A DNA stretch of 64,000 bases from NCBI GenBank assembly GCA_023525715.1, contig CM042015.1, positions 89,576,250-89,640,249 on the forward strand, in the 5' to 3' direction. The stretch is from Cichorium intybus (lineage: Eukaryota; Streptophyta; Magnoliopsida; Asterales; Asteraceae). Below, in pieces: positions 1 to 11,927 of this stretch (the first letter of the stretch is position 1; each line of letters starts with the position of its first letter). The translations under genes were made by a program, and so were the position numbers. The notes beneath the pieces were generated by a model. The model searched no databases. It was not told the origin of the DNA and saw only the letters and a list, made by a program, of their open reading frames with translations.

Positions 1-195
1 CAAGGTTTGTGTAGTTGATTGAAGCTTAGTTGACCAATGGAAAGAAGTCTTGAGGAGATATTGGACATATGCAAAAAACAATTGTGAATCCAAAGGGCAG
101 AAAAATAGCTAATTATGTGTTGCCTATATTGGAATTGATCTATTGCTATGATTAATAAAAATATAAATGTTTGATCCCTATATGTTGGGTTTAAT
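1..195. repeat. Intergenic repeat, partner of 15530-16250
   Basis: This stretch aligns with 15530-15555 joined to 16073-16250, with scattered substitutions. The copy here is uninterrupted, so it is the empty site for the hAT-like insertion at 15556-16072. It starts outside the window. No coding capacity is visible. Confidence 0.8.
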
Positions 196-900
196 CAAAG
201 CCAACGCATCTCTCATGGTTAATCTGATGGATTGGATCTTCTAATGGCTGATCTGATAAGATGTCCATAACAATTTCACATTGCTTCTGCAACGTTTTTA
301 CTGGGTTTGAATGCAGCATCCCAATAAAGGGAAAAAAATGATTCATAGAATAGTCACAGGGGCGGAAAATGTAATTAACTATTTTAATTATGTTAAATGA
401 CCAAAATCCCCACATGTTGCTTGTTCTTAACGAGATAAAAGAAATGGTGCCTGTGACGGGGACTTGTTCAGTAAAGATTGAAACCACAGTATGAAATCAG
501 CAACAAAAACACTCCAGGGACCAAATCCATGATTTTCATATAAATACAAGGAGGAAAATGTAATTCACTCTTAAATAAATTAGACAAATCAAAAATTACT
601 TCCAACCATTGTTGTATGCCTTTAAATAAGAATAAAACGTTTTTAGCCATCACTTATTCATTAGAAAAATCTAAATCTAGATCACTATCTGCTAAGCTTT
701 TTACTTCCACAAACAATCCACTCAAACACTAATAAGAATCAAAGAGAGAATAACGATGACGATTGATAGAATTATGGGCATTTCAAGAAGCTAGGGCATC
801 CCAAGAGATAAAGATCTCAATAACAGAATAACAATATCCCCCAACTAACGTGCTTCTCCACTATATCAACAAAACAGAAAACTAGAATAACTTGCTTACT
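196..900. other. Unannotated AT-rich interval
   Basis: No convincing gene is seen. On the minus strand a short open segment at about 194-290 follows a possible TTGCAG splice acceptor and ends in a stop. It could be a terminal exon relic, but the protein is not recognised. Confidence 0.25.
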
Positions 901-924
901 TACCCCTCTTAAGTCGAAGACTAT

Positions 925-977
925 TAAAGGTGTGTTTGGTTGCCTCTTAATAGCTCTAAATCTGAATGATTCAGCCA
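925..977. repeat. MITE-like sequence interrupted by the Harbinger element
   Basis: The motif GGTTGCCTCTTAAT followed by GAATGATTCAGCCATTA resembles a common plant MITE built from TTCAGC and CTCTTAA motifs. Removing the Harbinger element at 981-3816 joins it to 3820-3890, which again contains TTGCCTCTTAA. The Harbinger therefore appears to have landed inside an older MITE. The outer boundaries are not resolved. Confidence 0.4.
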
Positions 978-2873
978 TTAGACTAAGGGGAGTATCCATC
1001 ACATGAACACATGCGATGGATGCCACATCACCGCCACCTCACCATCACACACCATCACATTACCATCACACCACACTAGAAATACATATCACTTTTATCA
1101 CATCACATCATTTTTTCTAATTCAAAAATAAATAAAAACCTAATTTTTCATTAAAAAAACATTACATTAATATTAAGAAAAACAACCCGAAAAAAATAAA
1201 AAAATAAAAAGTAACTTCGAAAAAGAAAATGAAACATGATAATAATAAAACTAAACTAGTTCCTAGGGCGATATTTAGCTCGAACACTTTTTCGCATCGC
1301 TAGGAAAATTTACAAATCTTCGCCCTCGAAATCGGTGGGTTTCTTTTGCAACAACTCGATATAGGCGTTCCTTTGTAAGGAACTTTGCGTTTCGGCGATT
1401 TGTTGTTGCGTTTCGACGATTTTTTCTTCCACCCGATTCATTATCCCGACCTTGTCGGATTGTAGTTGCACGTAGCGATCAAATTTTTCTCCAAATAAGT
1501 CCATGACGCTTGACTCCGAGCTTTTGGCTCTCGAACCGGAAGCCGTTTTTTCGCCTTGTCTCGCCCGATCGGTCGACGTATCGGTTGTTCGTCTTCATGA
1601 TCCACCGGCTCGTCGTTGATGTCGATTTGTGTACGTCCGTCCGATTGTTGTGATGTGTCTTGACGGACCGACCTCGAACGTTTCATTCCGGAAGATTGCG
1701 AATCTTCGGTAAGAAGCCATTTTCGTTGTTTTCTCAACTCCGTCCAAGCCTTCACATATGGAAATGTTTTTCGGGTGGGCGTAGTTTGTTCATATTGTTG
1801 CATCGCCGCGTTGAATACGTCGAAATCGTTCGCCCCACTCTTGTGCATGTTCGTGAGGTTGTTGTAAATACCGTTGAATAAATTAAGTTTGATTCTCATT
1901 TCGCGCCATTTGGATGTTAGTTGATCCATGTTTCGACTCTCTCCTCCCATTAAATCATAAAACGTTGATTGAACTTTTATCCAAAACGTTTATTGGGCTT
2001 GAGAGTCTCCGACTATCGGGTCAACGGAAACCGAAATCCATGCCTTGACCAAATTTAATTCTTTGTCTTTTGTCCAATGCGTCTTAACCCCATGGCCTTG
2101 TGGTTTTTTTTCCTATCCTCTTCGCGGCCCGGCGGCGTTGTTGGTCTACTTGTTGTGTCTCCTCAACCGTTTCAGGAGACACCAGATTCGATTATGGTGG
2201 TGGTTGTGACGGTGGTAGTTGTGATGCTTGAGGTTAGAATCCTTGTTGGAATACAAAATCCGGTTGGAATCCTTGTTGATACGGATTGAAAGGTGGGAAT
2301 TGTTGTTGAAAAAGGGTTGTTGTGAGATAGGGGACCCGGATTGAATTAAATTGAAACCATCCCAACAATGATTCAAGGTACGGGTATTGACGAGGGGTCG
2401 AGTCTAATACAAATGGATCATACTCACGGTTAGGGTTTGAAGGCGGTGATGAGTTTTATGCAAACAATGAGCTTAAATATTAAGTTCACATGCACCCTAA
2501 TAAGGATCTATGTTTTCTCAATTGAATCTATAACTAAGAACTTAAGGTATATAATCAAAATTATATTTTAAAAACAGTTTAGAATTTCATACCTACAAAG
2601 CTTTGGAAGGAAGCACCACAAGTGTTTTGCCTCTAATTGCTAACACCCAGAACCAAACAAGAGAGAGGAAGGGAAGATCCCTTAGAGAATGGCATGAATA
2701 TGAGGGTGGGGGGAAGGCTCTATTTATAGTTTCCAGATGATAAGTGATAACGCTGCCTTATTTGAATTCCTGATATGATAAGGCTTTTATCATATAATTC
2801 AATATGCTTATCATTACCATAAATAGACCTTGTATCCATATATGGTGATTTCGAATTCTTAAGGCCTAAGCAA

Positions 2874-3007
2874 TAGGAATGGCAACGGGTCGGGTTCGGG
2901 TCGGGGCGGCGAGACCCATACCCGACCCTAAAAGTTTCGGGTCGGGTTTGGGGCGATGCCCTATCGGGTTTCGGGTTTTCGGGTCGGGTTTCGGGTCATT
3001 GAATATA

Positions 3008-3081
<74 letters not shown>

Positions 3082-3224
3082 TTATCGGGTCGGGTCGGGT
3101 CGGGGCAAGGAGACCCAAACCCGACCCTATACCCTAAATTTTCGGGTTTCGGGTTTCGGGTCTCTGGTTTTTTTGCTCGGGTTTCGGGTTGCCCCGTCGG
3201 GTTCGGGTTTTTTTGCCATCCCTA
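2874..3224. mobile_element. Small non-autonomous hAT-like element
   Basis: It is flanked by a perfect 8-bp duplication, CTAAGCAA (2866-2873 and 3225-3232). The ends are TAGGAATGGCAA and, reverse-complemented, TAGGGATGGCAA. Eight-base duplications with TAGGG-type ends are typical of hAT elements. The interior is non-coding and dominated by CGGGT/TCGGG tracts with a central (TA)n. The element at 19257-20208 has the same end sequence. It lies inside the solo LTR and is therefore younger than that LTR. Confidence 0.85.
3013..3079. repeat. (TA)n microsatellite
   Basis: Uninterrupted TA dinucleotides of about 67 bases inside the hAT-like element. The apparent poly-(Tyr-Ile) reading frames across it are artefacts. 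Confidence 0.95.
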
Positions 3225-3905
3225 CTAAGCAAGCCTTGAATTCGTCCAATCACATATACAACCCATAATTGTCCATTGCTCAACTATTGAACAATTACAA
3301 TTCAGCCCTGTACTTTTAGTTAATCTAATTTAATTAAATATTATGATTTCTAATTAATATATTATCCTCATAATATATTAATAAGTCAATCTCTTCCTCT
3401 CTTTATAAATTATCTTGTCATCTGCTGGTTTTGAGGGCAACCCAAAAGGACTGTGCTGCTATCAATTCAAGTATATTCCTAAATTATAGTCATGACTTAG
3501 ACACCTAATCCAACAGGTGGGGTGTTTGGATTTTTATCCATAGTAAAATATTTGTATGAAATATATTAATAAGTTGTTGAATGTGTGTTGTGTTGAGGTA
3601 AATAGTGGTATTTATATAGGTTAAATATTGGTAAATTAAAAAAGGTAAAAAAATTCTTTTTAAAAAACTAGCCGTTCAACGGCTAAAAGCTTCGCATTGG
3701 TCGTGGTCACACTCCCTCACGATCACACCCACGGTGCACCCGGGGTGGTGTGCACGTCCGTGATGGGGCTCCATGTAGGCATCACGGCTTGGCCGTGAAG
3801 GGTACTACGGAAGGTCTTAAGGGCATTTGTTACACTTCCAATTGCCTCTTAACGAATCAGAGATGGGGCTTTTTGGCTTTGAACGATTAAGATACACCAT
3901 CATAT

Positions 3906-4470
3906 CTGAATGAGAAATTTTCCTCCTTTACCCCGAAACGCTGCCTTCCCACATCCCTCTCATAGTCGTCGCCCAAAAAACAAATCGAACCGGTTGTTCT
4001 CAGACATCGCCTCCCTCCCTCCCCGGCACCGCCGTTGGAAGCCCCGACATCTGCATCGTTTTCTACCTCTAGTGCCGGTAAGTTTTTGTCTTCACTGCGA
4101 TCCCCGATTTTCTAATATCAGTGCTTGAAATTGATTCTCTTGAAATCGATTTTGTTTGTGATTGAACATCGATTATACTGAAAATTAAAATCTAAAATCT
4201 ATTTTTCTTGAAATTGATTCTCCTTATGGTTGCTTGGCTTGATCGATTTTCTTGAGAGGGGGTACTAAAGTTAGATTTTGAAAATTATAATCATATCCAA
4301 AGTTTTATGTCGATTTTCTTCAAATTGATTTTCTCCATGGCTAATCTAAAAATCTCCATGGCTAATCGATATCAATTTTAAGGGGATACTTGTCTTTGCC
4401 TAGGTCATGGCAACTCTTGGACTTCAGATTATTTTGGAGTCTGTGCGCACATTATCTCCAGATGTAAGCA
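3906..4470 (+). other. GC-richer gene-like fragment, unrecognised
   Basis: An open stretch from 3910 runs into a possible splice donor (GCCG|GTAAGT, near 4079). The following sequence is rich in TTGATTCT/TCGATTTT, like a plant intron. A possible acceptor (TGCCTAG|GTC) near 4402 leads to a short open segment beginning MATLGLQIILE. The protein is not recognised and no longer coding chain continues. It may be the truncated 5' end of a host gene. Confidence 0.25.
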
Positions 4471-4727
4471 AATAAATAATAGTTCAGGTTATATTTCTTT
4501 GACAATATTTCTTTTGACAGATGGTAGGATGAACTTTGGAGATGGAAGTACAATCTTGTGAATAAGGTGGTACACTTGGAGCTTGAAGTACAACTATAAG
4601 GGGAAAGAGGTTTGTAACCCTTATAATAGAGGCTATGAAATCATCACAAGTTGTGCTACAAATGAAGAAACATAGAATAATGTTGGTCTATTTTAACTTA
4701 GAAGTCGTTCTTGTTGTATCTTTTATA

Positions 4728-4980
4728 CTCCCTCCGTCCCAAAATGATAGTCCACAGACAAAAAACACACAGATTAAGAAAACATTAAATGCATCTTACT
4801 TTTTCCCACAAAATGACTGTTTTACCATTTCTTTGCATTTAATACCGGCACTAGATGTGTTGGCTGTTACAATTAAAGTTAGGGGTATTTTGGTAAAGAT
4901 GTCATCTATATTAGAAGTGGACTAACATTTTGGGACAAACTAAAAATGAAACATTGACTATCATTTTGGGACGGAGTGAG
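4728..4980. mobile_element. Stowaway-type (Tc1/mariner) MITE
   Basis: The terminal inverted repeats are CTCCCTCCGTCCCAAAATGA and its complement at the right end (TCATTTTGGGACGGAGTGAG). TA dinucleotide target sites lie at 4726-4727 and 4981-4982. The CTCCCTCCGTCCC end and TA target are diagnostic of plant Stowaway elements. The 253-bp length fits a non-autonomous copy. There is no coding sequence of its own. Confidence 0.92.
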
Positions 4981-5346
4981 TATAATCAATTGCGGGCTTA
5001 ATCATGTGGTATGGATTTTTAAAATTTTAATTATTTATTGTGGTATGGTTTTCTTAAATTTTTAATTATTTGTTGGTATATATTATTAGTTTAAACAGAA
5101 GGGTAAAATTACATGAAGTTCTTAACGATTTGAATCACAGTTCAACAATTACATGAAGATATAAACTCCTACATACATCGTGACTTACCCTTTTATCACA
5201 AATGTCAAACAAAAACATCATATATATAATAATCACACCACTTAAGTTATCTTAAACGTACCAAGTAAACATAACAGAAACAAATAGAAAAAGAGTTGAA
5301 AATATTCACGATGATGAAAATGCCTAAACCTAAATTCAAAGCATCA

Positions 5347-6618
5347 TCAATCTGAATCACTATCATATAAATCAGGGATAACATCAGGAAACTTCAGATT
5401 TGATGGAATAACAAAACCTTTAGCTGCCAAACGAGAGAGAACCTACCAACACAACAATAAAGGTACCTTTAATAAAGATTAACAAATACAAACATACATT
5501 TTATATTTATTTCAATAGTCAATTCTCTATTCAGCTACTGACAAGTTTGTCAAAGGACAATCAAGGAAGTACTACAAAAGCTAATGATCATATGATTTTT
5601 ATATAGAAATAAGATGTAAAAGCAAAATAAATTTTACCTTAGAACAGTAGGGCCCAATTTTAAGGTCCTTGACATGGCGAAGGTTTAGTATTAATCCTTT
5701 AAGAATCTCTTCTTCTGCTTCTTTACGCATTGTGTGAGGACACCAAGCCTTTCGATAATTTAAATAAACTTTGACTAAAGAAGAAACATTTACCAACAAA
5801 ACCTTCCACAACTTCAGAGAGCCTTCGATAGTTAGTGATAAAATATTAGGAGCATTAATTTCAATGATATTATAAAACGGAGTCTCAGGATCATAGTATC
5901 CAAAGAGCACCAAGTTCTTAACACTCTTTGAAGTAATGTCAATCCGCCTATAACCATAGCAATCACTCAACAACAAAGTTTCCAATAAAGGACTCCCAGA
6001 TAATATATTTTCAAGCAAATCATCATCTATTTCCACATCCGACATACACAAATACCTAAGATTTTTCCAACTAATCTCCCCAGTTGGATTCAATATGCAG
6101 CCTTCTAATGTCATATCAGTAAAAGAAGAGCTGATGAAAAAAAATTGATCTAATGGAAACACAGGTCCCTTCACACATGAAAACTTCAAGTTAAGAACTT
6201 CAACGTTACAACTTACAGCATAATGAATCCAATTGTTGAACTGTGATTCAAATCGATTATCATAATCAACATACTGATAAGTGGTATAAACTTCGAATTT
6301 CTTGAGCTTCAACTGGCGACATTGAGTTAGGGTTTTGTCCACGAATGAAACGAAATCGGACCTTGCGTTAGGGTTTTCGAGATATTCATATTCGGAATCA
6401 TCCGACGTCTGTGTAAAACTGAGAGTATGTACCCAAATCCACAGATGTTTCCATCGCTTGGAGAGTGTACCTGTTCTAATGGCATCTTTTGTGGAGGGTA
6501 AACGAGAGAGGATTTCAATAAGCAAGCAATCTGGCAACGAACTGAGTCGATCTTCTTTCCCCTCGTTCACCAATTTTAAAAACTTTATCCGATTTTGTCT
6601 TTCGTCCACCGTTTCCAT
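5347..6618 (-). CDS. F-box/LRR protein, gene A (two exons)
   Basis: Exon 1 is 6618-5638 and exon 2 is 5442-5347, with a 195-bp phase-0 intron (GTAAAATT...GGTAG). The predicted protein is 358 aa. The start METVDERQ lies in the strong context GCCGCCATGG, shared by all five copies. An F-box spans about residues 24-66 (LSSLPDCLLIEILSRLPSTK, then LSKRWKHLW). It is followed by leucine-rich segments containing GCILNPTG, ILSGSPLLETL and YRRIDITSKSVKNLVL. F-box proteins of this class are substrate adaptors of SCF ubiquitin ligases, with the LRR region choosing the target. The target is unknown. Exon 2 encodes VLSRLAAKGFVIPSNLKFPD and an acidic end (YDSDSD), which looks like the ancestral C-terminus. 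Intron retention would add only a short Leu-rich tail before a stop. Confidence 0.85.
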
Positions 6619-6950
6619 GGCGGCAACAGACCCGATGAAAAACTACAAAGCTCAAATTAGGCGTAAATCGGTAAATGAGAATTTGAGATATGCACATGGT
6701 GATCTGAAGTTTTGCTTTAGCACCTCAACTTAGAAAATATACAATTCAGTCTATAAAAAATTAAAAGTGAGATATATTTACATGCTGTAAGTTGTAACGT
6801 TGAAATACTACAAGTAATTGTTGTCCTGTCTCGTTTCAGTCGTATTTATGTTTTGTAAACAGAGGGTATGCATACTAATTTTTGTCCATATTTGGTCCTC
6901 TTTATCGGTTATGCCAATTTCAAAGTTGACTTGAACGAGTATACAACATA
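6619..6950. promoter_or_regulatory. Conserved 5' flank of F-box gene A
   Basis: This block is shared upstream of all five genes. It contains GAAGTTTTGCTTTAG, ATACAATTCAGTCTATAAAA and a GGAGGGTATG-like motif, then TTTTTGTC(C/T)A. Conservation could reflect shared ancestry alone. It is the likely promoter and 5' UTR, but no clear TATA box could be fixed. Confidence 0.5.
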
Positions 6951-7239
6951 CAAGATCCTCATATGCTCGTTGATATATTAATATCAACGAGGAGGATGAA
7001 GACATTGGGTCGGATGAACCTTGATGGCCTATCGAGAGGGATAAAGAAAAAACACATTTGTTGTCAAGTTCAAATATGGAAGAAAATTTCACACTTTATT
7101 TCAAACTATTATCAATGCGCACAATACGAAAAAGAAAGATTTTGTATCAAGGAAAAAGCCCTTTAAGAAAAAATAAATGCAAAATATGAGGCACAAAAGT
7201 ATGAAGATTTTAAATTTTTAATGACGAACACCGATCCTA
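6951..7239. other. No recognisable feature
   Basis: AT-rich sequence beyond the end of the F-box upstream homology. No supported gene or repeat boundary is seen. Confidence 0.4.
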
Positions 7240-9101
<1,862 letters not shown>

Positions 9102-9179
9102 TAAAAATATAATAAAATTTTAAAATTACTTATTTATTCGTTTCTTTTTTTTCAAAATAAATTTTATTTTGTCGATTTA

Positions 9180-9220
9180 AGATCAAAACTCCTAGGCCCA
9201 AAACACGGATGTTACAATGT
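9180..9220 (-). repeat. Truncated LTR-start fragment
   Basis: On the minus strand this begins TGTAACATCCGTGTTTTGGG, resembling a gypsy LTR 5' end. The same motif recurs at about 45875-45903. Only a short piece is present in each place. Confidence 0.4.
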
Positions 9221-9737
9221 ACTTGTTAGATTTAAATAAATCACAGGCTCTTGGTTAAGAATCACATGTGTTTTTTTTTTTTTTCATTGTGCTTGATGTT
9301 CAATGCAACTCGAGTAATACACTAAGAGTAATACCATAAATAATGAATACACAATATGTGGTATTTGATACATCTATAATGCCTCCACCGTCTTTTGTTA
9401 CATATGCTATATGAGTTACATTATCTAGTAGTCTTACATATAACATGATTAGCACAAAAGAAATATATACACACATTGGATACACGAGTACAAAAATGCC
9501 AACATATAAGATAACATACATCAACGAACACAAATTTGCTACAACAAATGAGGAAAAATATAAGATAAACAACACAATAAAAACATGTGTGCATTTTAAC
9601 AAATTTATTTGAACTACTATTTTAAACTATCGTGTTTGAATTCGAGATGATTCAAAATGTTCTACATTCACCTAAATAGCAATAATATGTGTTTTCATTA
9701 GTTTATGATTGAGTAGCATGCATATTGGGAAAACAAA
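9215..9737. repeat. Duplicon-associated repeat, copy 1
   Basis: It aligns with 25890-26395 and 48400-48895. Shared landmarks are ATGCAACTCGAGTAATAC, ATTGGATAC(A/G)CGAGTAC and ATTTGAATTCGAGATG. The sequence is non-coding. Its recurrence before duplicons B, D and E shows that the duplicated units extend several kb beyond the F-box genes. Confidence 0.85.
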
Positions 9738-10062
9738 AGAATTTTCCATTTCATAAATAGTTCAAAACATGAAAATCACATCTTTAATACATCATCTAAC
9801 AATAAACAATTCAAAAAGGGTTTTCTAAAATTCATATCTGTTTCACTTAGTTAGTCCACGACAAAATATAAGAAATTAAATAAATAAATAAATAAATACA
9901 AATGATCTCACGATCGATCCTACGATCTTACGATATGAACCTACGATCCTAACCTGGTCTTACCCGAAAACGACTCAAGTATGATCGAGATCGATTTTGC
10001 TCAGGTGGGATCTAGGATCGCGATTTTAACAACCTTGATATTAAGTAATATCACTTAAAAAA
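9738..10062. other. No gene; GATC-rich patch
   Basis: AT-rich sequence containing a short cluster of CGATC/ACGATCTTACGAT motifs at 9902-10025, probably part of an unidentified repeat. Confidence 0.3.
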
Positions 10063-10535
10063 GTTTTGAAAACCGGACCGGCCGTCATATCGGTTTGACG
10101 GTTCAACTGGTTCAAACCGGTCCAAAAAAACTAGATAAGGTCATTATTATATCATAATTATTTTCAAATTATAAAAAATCAGATGGATACAAAATAAACT
10201 ACAAACTGAAAATACCAATAAAAATAAGTCTTCATCATTGAATAAAAATATGAAACACCCAAAGTACCATGAAAATAATTTACCACATCTTGATTTTAGT
10301 CAATTGATTTCTATGACCCTTAAAAAAATAAAAGAAAAACAAAATAGTTAAAGAAAACCGGTTTTATGACTAGTTGAAACAGTGCGCTTGAACTGTGGTT
10401 CTTGGAAAGCCGGTGGTTCTTAACGGTTTGACATACAAGCGGTTTTTGGAGGTTAAAAAGCCAGTAACATGGCCGATTCACGGTTGAACCAGCTTGAGCG
10501 GGCAGATCTCGGCCTGGTTTTCATAACATTGCTTA
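10063..10535. mobile_element. MITE-like element with ACCGG-rich inverted ends
   Basis: The left end reads GTTTTGAAAACCGGACCGG. The right end, reverse-complemented, reads TGTTATGAAAACCAGGCCG. The interior carries further GGTTCAA/TTGAACC motifs. This is consistent with a known style of plant non-autonomous DNA element. The target duplication is not resolved. Confidence 0.5.
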
Positions 10536-10549
10536 ACATTCAACAATGG

Positions 10550-10880
10550 AAGTCAGGTATCACTTTCCTAAATTTTTTATTTTGTATTTTAATTTCAAAC
10601 AGAATATATTAAAAGTATTTTTTGGTTGAAGTAACCTGTGAGTAAAAGAATAAGGTTTTTATAGGTTTAATTGGATCCGTTTAAAAAAAAGTTGTTCCAT
10701 AATCAAAACCGGTTACGCCTTTGACGCCCAAAAACGGTCAAAACCTTTGGATCAAGCTTGAGGAGCACAAAGTGTACCGTTTTTTTAACCGGTGAAGAAA
10801 AGCAAACCCGTTTTTTATTTAACCGATTTTTTAATAACATGTTCTATAACCGAACCGCCCGTTTTGGAGTGCTTTTCTAG
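10550..10880. repeat. Fragment of the hAT family found at 26640-28170
   Basis: The segment with TATTTTTTGGTTGAAGTAA and TTTTTATAGGTTTAATTG matches 28046-28110. The segment CAAGCTTGAGGAGCACAA resembles 26632-26650. No coding is present here, so it is a terminal remnant. Confidence 0.5.
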
Positions 10881-10945
10881 ATTTTGGAAGACATGTTTTT
10901 AAAATGAAGTTACTGAAATGAAGCATGACTCTCGAAAAGTGTGAA

Positions 10946-11142
10946 ATTTTGTTTATCAAGAAACTAAGGTTTGTAGAGTAGTTAGGCTGGATGAAGATGG
11001 GGAAACAAAGGTACCACGGTTCGTGATGGATATAACATCAAGAGGTCAACCATTCATGAGGAAAACAGCCATGCATGGCCATCTAAGAAACAAAATCATG
11101 GACCATGATCTTGCTTTTATTCAAGAAGAAAGAAAGTAAATG
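10946..11142 (+). other. Open coding-like stretch, unrecognised
   Basis: About 65 sense codons without a stop, with no initiating Met at the beginning. It contains RVVRLDEDGETKVPRFVMDI and then GQPFMRKTAMHGHLRN, and ends EERK-stop. The composition looks protein-like (acidic and basic residues, few Leu/Ile runs), unlike the surrounding AT-rich translations. It could be an isolated exon relic of a host gene. The family is not identified. Confidence 0.3.
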
Positions 11143-11589
11143 TATAGAGGGAGAAAGTGGATCATGACATCCTGCCAGAACTTTCATTCGGGTGTTGCAT
11201 GAGAAAATTGATCTTTTTCCAAAGTGTAGATATGTATAGCATACAAAGATCTTTTAAATATTCAACATCTAATCAACTTTGTAACTTTTAGTTGATTGAC
11301 GTATTCTTCTATACATTACTTATTATGTTTAAAAGAATCACATAGACTACTCCTAGTTGAAGATAAATATTATGCTTACTTTTGGTTTTCTTTATCCCTC
11401 AATTTGGAAGCAACTAACGTAAAGCGCCAACATTAATATCACATGTATACTAATTACCCGATGTGCAGTATTCAACACATGTATAATACCTCTGCGGTTC
11501 CATTACATGTATACACGTAGTTATACAGGCCGCATATGTTGTAATCTTAAATAAAATAGTATTTCGTCCATCACATGATAATTAGAGAA

Positions 11590-11927
11590 ACTAACCGAGG
11601 TCCTGTCTAGAAGTAACTTATGACCTCTCTATCAAGTCAAAGACTATTAATCCAGATTAGGTTTCACAATTACAATAAGTCAATAAGATATAAACTCCTA
11701 CATACATCGTGACTTAACTTACCTTTTATCACAAATGTCAAACAAAAACATAAGACTCCCAAACAAACCTCAAAGGGTATATATAATAACCACACCACTT
11801 ATGTTATCTTAGTCAAGACAAAAGCATACCAAGTAAACCTTACAGAAACAAATAGAAAAAGAGTTGAAAATATTCACGATGATGAAAATGCCTAAACCTA
11901 AATTCAAAGCATCACCAATCTGTCAGA
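11590..11927. repeat. 3' flank of F-box gene B, duplicon sequence
   Basis: It matches the 3' flanks of genes A, C and E (AAAGACTATTAATCCAG, ATATAAACTCCTACATA, CAAACAAAAACAT). It is the terminal UTR and downstream region of the duplicated unit, with no separate gene. Confidence 0.7.

Larger units (their letters stand above)
2450..3515 (-). mobile_element. Solo LTR of the same copia family as 33666-40586
   Basis: Read on the minus strand it starts TGTTGGATTAGGTGTC, like both LTRs of the copia element at 33666, and matches them along its length. Shared landmarks include the GTTGCCCTC segment, the CAATAGTTGAG segment and the AACATAGATCCTTAT-like segment. It is flanked by a 5-bp duplication with one mismatch: GGTGA at 2445-2449 and GGTGG at 3516-3520 on the plus strand. 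No internal retrotransposon sequence remains. Without the later hAT insertion it is about 707 bp. It sits between codons 8 and 9 of Harbinger ORF1. Confidence 0.8.
1310..3541 (-). pseudogene. Harbinger ORF1 (Myb/SANT plus NAM-associated C-terminal domain), broken
   Basis: The start codon is at 3539-3541. The first eight codons lead to a solo LTR insertion, after which the reading resumes in frame at about 2444. A Pro/Gln-rich N-terminal region follows. Next comes a trihelix/SANT-like segment (HWTKDKELNLVKAW, then KWREMRIKLNLFNGIY near 1900) and a C-terminal coiled region (KVGIMNRVEEKIVETQQQ) ending near 1310. Plant PIF/Harbinger ORF1 proteins have this order and assist the transposase in DNA binding. 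The gene is dead: it has in-frame stops near 2240, 2195 and 1995, and frameshifts near 2115 and in an A-run near 1545. It is often mis-annotated in plants as a glutathione S-transferase-like protein. Confidence 0.8.
981..3816 (-). mobile_element. PIF/Harbinger DNA transposon, ORF1-bearing, inactivated
   Basis: Both ends are flanked by the 3-bp direct repeat TTA (978-980 and 3817-3819), the usual PIF/Harbinger target duplication. The left end begins GACTAAGGGGAG and the right end reads GACCTTCCGTAG on the reverse strand. The termini are diverged but align over about 45 bases. The second Harbinger at 16823-18233 has the same GAC-type end and the same TTA duplication, which supports the boundaries. 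The body encodes ORF1, a Myb/SANT-type accessory protein, on the minus strand. No DDE transposase ORF is present. A solo copia LTR (2450-3515) sits inside ORF1. Without it the element would be about 1.77 kb. Confidence 0.75.

Noticed and set aside
2879..3268. Open frames rich in alternating Tyr-Ile (also 34600-34800 and 51190-51464)
   Set aside because: They are translations of (TA)n microsatellites inside transposons, not proteins.
6335..6733. Plus-strand open frame opposite F-box exon 1 of gene A, repeated opposite B, C, D and E (12981, 21694, 29507, 54262)
   Set aside because: It mirrors the conserved coding strand in all five copies. Its conservation follows from exon 1, and no independent start context or domain supports an antisense gene.
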